Below, in pieces: positions 6,158-7,811 of a stretch of DNA of 7,811 nt (positions within the stretch are counted from its first letter, which is position 1; the number at the start of each line of letters is the position of its first letter). Under the pieces are notes generated by a model. The model had not been told where the DNA came from and searched no databases. It saw only the letters and a list, made by a program, of their open reading frames with translations. The position numbers and the translations under genes were made by a program. Where the stretch lies: the NCBI GenBank assembly GCA_900751695.1, contig CAADSS010000026.1, positions 1 through 7,811 of the forward strand, read 5' to 3'. This DNA is from an uncultured Collinsella sp. Its GTDB lineage: Bacteria > Actinomycetota > Coriobacteriia > Coriobacteriales > Coriobacteriaceae.

Positions 6158-7462
6158 CTACTGGTTGTCAGCAGCCGAGAAATCCATATCGAGCGAGGAA
6201 ACGGCCCAGCCGATATGATTGTCGGAGCGCACGAATTTGACGGTGTACTCCTGCTCGCCGCCCTTGGACAGCGATGCCTTCACCTTAGCGGTCGTCTCGG
6301 TCATGGACTGATCCATGCCCTCGACGGACACGGTGGCGCCCTGCGGAATCGAGGAGATGATCATCGACTTGGCGTCCTCGGACAGGCTCGAGGCCAGGCA
6401 AGACTCGGCCTTTGCGGTGTCACCGTCGCCGGCAGCCTGGAACAGATCGGTGATAACCGACTCCTGCGAGGGGAAGCCAAAGCCGCGCGTGTAGGCAAAG
6501 CCCAGACCGCCCGCAGCAATCAAAATGAGCAGAAGCAGCACGATGAAGACTTTGAGACCCGTGTGGCGATGGCGACGACGGACCTTGGCCTGCTTACGAT
6601 CCTGACGGTCCTGCTGGACCATCTCGGACTCTGACAGTGTAAAGAAGCCGGTGTCCGAGGGATCGGGCATAAACTGACCGGTCGCGCCCGTAGGATCGAG
6701 CGGATCGACGGCAGGAGCGTCCATCGCAGGCGCCGGAGCCGTGGCCATAGCCGTCTGGGCAGACAGCGCGGCAAGCGAATCGTGCACGCGGGCAAGCTCA
6801 TCGGCCTGCTCGGAGGTAAGCTGGTAGATGCCATCGGCAGTAGCGGCGTTAAAGGCGTCGAGTGCGTCGGAGGGACGGCCGGCGGCAGAAAGCGCCTGAC
6901 CCATGCCGGCGTTGAGCGCGCGCGTGTCGTCACGGGGACCGGCAAAGTCGATAGCCGTACGGTAGGTCTCCACGGCATCCGCCGGACGGCCGAGCTTGAT
7001 GAAGCAACGACCGAGCTCGCCGAGTGCGGCGGCAGGAGCCGGATTGGCGCCGTCGATGGCAGCCTGACGGAAGGCAGTACCTGCGTTGGCATAATCGCCC
7101 GACTGGAACAGCGCATTGCCCAGGCCCAGATAGGCCTTGAACGGCGTGGCATAGGAAGCATCCTGCGTAGCAGCAGAGAACGCCTGGGCGGCCGTCGTGT
7201 AGTCGCCCACGGCGGCGAGCGCCTTGCCGCGGTTGGTGAGCAGCGCGCCGCGCTTGCCGTAGGTGCCGTCGTTGAGGGCGGCAGCATAAGCCTCGGCGGC
7301 CTCGGCATACATGCCCAGGTGCATCAAGGCGTTGCCACGAAGGTGATCGGCCTCGCCCATAATCTCATCGGGAGTCTTTGCCGCCCCAAGCATCTGGGCT
7401 GCAGCGGAAAAATCACCCGCGCGGTAAGCGGCGCGGCCCTGTTGGATCAGCTGGCTATTCAA
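6158..7462 (-). CDS. TPR-repeat single-pass membrane protein with small outer domain
   Basis: The function is not known to me. The 434 residues divide clearly. About six TPR-like helical pairs fill residues 1-210; five recur at about 34-36 residues, with signatures such as GNALMHLGMYAEAAEAY, GKALAAVGDYTTAAQAF and GNALFQSGDYANAGTAF. Next comes an Ala/Pro/Asp-rich linker (about 228-280), then a basic cluster KVRRRHRH (293-300) and a membrane helix (about 304-323). A C-terminal domain of about 105 residues follows. By the positive-inside rule the repeats are cytoplasmic and the C-terminal domain is outside. That domain (helical ITDLFQAAGDGDTAKAE, late strands with GWAV) resembles NTF2-like/DUF4878-type folds, which is only an impression. 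The start is TTG at 7462 with AAGGGGA (7474-7468) 5 bases upstream; the first ATG is codon 35. The gap to the cyclophilin stop is 11 bp, so the two genes are probably co-transcribed. Confidence 0.85.
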   Translation of the reverse strand: MNSQLIQQGRAAYRAGDFSAAAQMLGAAKTPDEIMGEADHLRGNALMHLGMYAEAAEAYAAALNDGTYGKRGALLTNRGKALAAVGDYTTAAQAFSAATQDASYATPFKAYLGLGNALFQSGDYANAGTAFRQAAIDGANPAPAAALGELGRCFIKLGRPADAVETYRTAIDFAGPRDDTRALNAGMGQALSAAGRPSDALDAFNAATADGIYQLTSEQADELARVHDSLAALSAQTAMATAPAPAMDAPAVDPLDPTGATGQFMPDPSDTGFFTLSESEMVQQDRQDRKQAKVRRRHRHTGLKVFIVLLLLILIAAGGLGFAYTRGFGFPSQESVITDLFQAAGDGDTAKAESCLASSLSEDAKSMIISSIPQGATVSVEGMDQSMTETTAKVKASLSKGGEQEYTVKFVRSDNHIGWAVSSLDMDFSAADNQ

Positions 7463-7467
7463 GGAAG

Positions 7468-7474
7468 TCCCCTT
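7468..7474 (-). promoter_or_regulatory. Shine-Dalgarno AAGGGGA overlapping the cyclophilin stop, serving the TTG start of the TPR gene
   Basis: The final A of the cyclophilin stop TAA (7476-7474) begins the site, which ends 5 bases before TTG at 7462. No ATG exists in this frame until codon 35, inside the repeat region. Confidence 0.7.
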
Positions 7475-7811
7475 TACTCGTGAACGATCTCGACATGGAC
7501 GATCTCGTCGCCGGCACGCAGCTGCGAAATCACATCGAGACCCTCGACCGTGGTACCAAAGACGGTGTAACCGGAATCGAGGTTATGCTGGGCGCCCAGG
7601 CAGAAGTAGAACTGCGAACCCGCGGAATCGGGGTCCATGGAGCGTGCCATGGCAAGGGCACCATCGACATGGCTGTTGCGCGGATTGGTGGCAAACTCGC
7701 CCTTGATGCAGTAGCCGGGGCCACCGGTACCGGGCATGCCGTCGGGGCCCTCAAGACCAGCGGCGACGTCGGCGCCGGACATATCGCGGGTATTGGGGTC
7801 GCCGCCCTGGA
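7474..7811 (-). CDS. Cyclophilin-type peptidyl-prolyl cis-trans isomerase (5' end outside window)
   Basis: Catalyses proline cis-trans isomerisation in protein folding. The frame is open to the right edge, leaving 111 residues plus a TAA stop at 7476-7474. It begins within the cyclophilin core at QGGDP, then shows GPGYCIKGEF, the substrate-groove block GALAMARSMDPDSAGSQFYF, and NLDSGYTVFGTTVEGLDVI near the C terminus. The position equivalent to the cyclosporin-contacting Trp of human CypA appears to be Asn (QHNLD for EWLD), as in many bacterial members. The missing N terminus means I cannot tell a cytoplasmic enzyme from a secreted lipoprotein. An internal ATG at 7782 lies after the QGGDP motif and is not a credible start. 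The stop codon is part of the ribosome site of the following TPR gene. Confidence 0.93.
   Translation of the reverse strand, partial: QGGDPNTRDMSGADVAAGLEGPDGMPGTGGPGYCIKGEFATNPRNSHVDGALAMARSMDPDSAGSQFYFCLGAQHNLDSGYTVFGTTVEGLDVISQLRAGDEIVHVEIVHE

Noticed and set aside
6782..7483. 233-codon plus-strand open frame opposite the TPR gene
   Set aside because: It mirrors the repeated helical codons of the TPR region. The minus-strand frame has a ribosome site, a membrane helix and a repeat pattern; this one does not.
7780..7782. Internal ATG as the start of the cyclophilin
   Set aside because: The frame continues upstream through the conserved QGGDP motif to the window edge, so the true start is outside the window.
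1..7811. Mobile elements, CRISPR, tRNA/rRNA, phage or defence genes
   Set aside because: I looked for transposase motifs, terminal repeats, spaced repeats and structured RNA genes and saw none. The window is continuous housekeeping wall-synthesis DNA with uniform composition.

Overview
The window is a tightly packed stretch of high-GC bacterial DNA in which every supported gene lies on the minus strand, so transcription runs from the right edge to the left. It is a chromosomal cell-wall elongation (rod-shape) cluster: cyclophilin-type peptidyl-prolyl isomerase (partial, right edge), a TPR/single-pass membrane protein, mreB, mreC, mreD, mrdA (PBP2), rodA, and the first 21 codons of another gene at the left edge. 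High GC, the compact mreBCD-mrdA-rodA order, frequent TTG starts and Shine-Dalgarno sites merged with stop codons suggest a high-GC Gram-positive. Coriobacteriia (Collinsella-like) is my best guess, but this is inference and was not checked by any search.

Layout in transcription order: (1) 7811-7474, the C-terminal two thirds of a cyclophilin; (2) 7462-6158, a TPR protein with cytoplasmic repeats, one membrane helix and a small outer domain; (3) 6157-6043, the only sizeable gap (115 bp), holding a 14-bp hairpin and a paired GCTAGTA repeat in front of mreB; (4) 6042-82, mreB, mreC, mreD, mrdA and rodA with gaps of only 9 to 21 bp; (5) 63-1, the start of an unidentified downstream gene, 18 bp after rodA.

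How the genes work together: MreB filaments under the membrane organise MreC and MreD, which act on the RodA-PBP2 synthase pair. RodA (SEDS glycosyltransferase) polymerises lipid II and PBP2 (class B transpeptidase) crosslinks the strands. The TPR protein and the cyclophilin may be passengers of the upstream transcript or accessory factors; the sequence does not decide.

I found no mobile element, CRISPR array, RNA gene or defence system, and no wholly new system. The most interesting signals are regulatory or structural: a perfect 12-bp inverted repeat followed by a U run inside the first codons of mreC (attenuator-like), the hairpin and direct-repeat region upstream of mreB, TTG starts in three consecutive genes, stop codons built into Shine-Dalgarno sites at four junctions, a second N-terminal membrane helix in PBP2, and a probable Cys3His metal site in PBP2.
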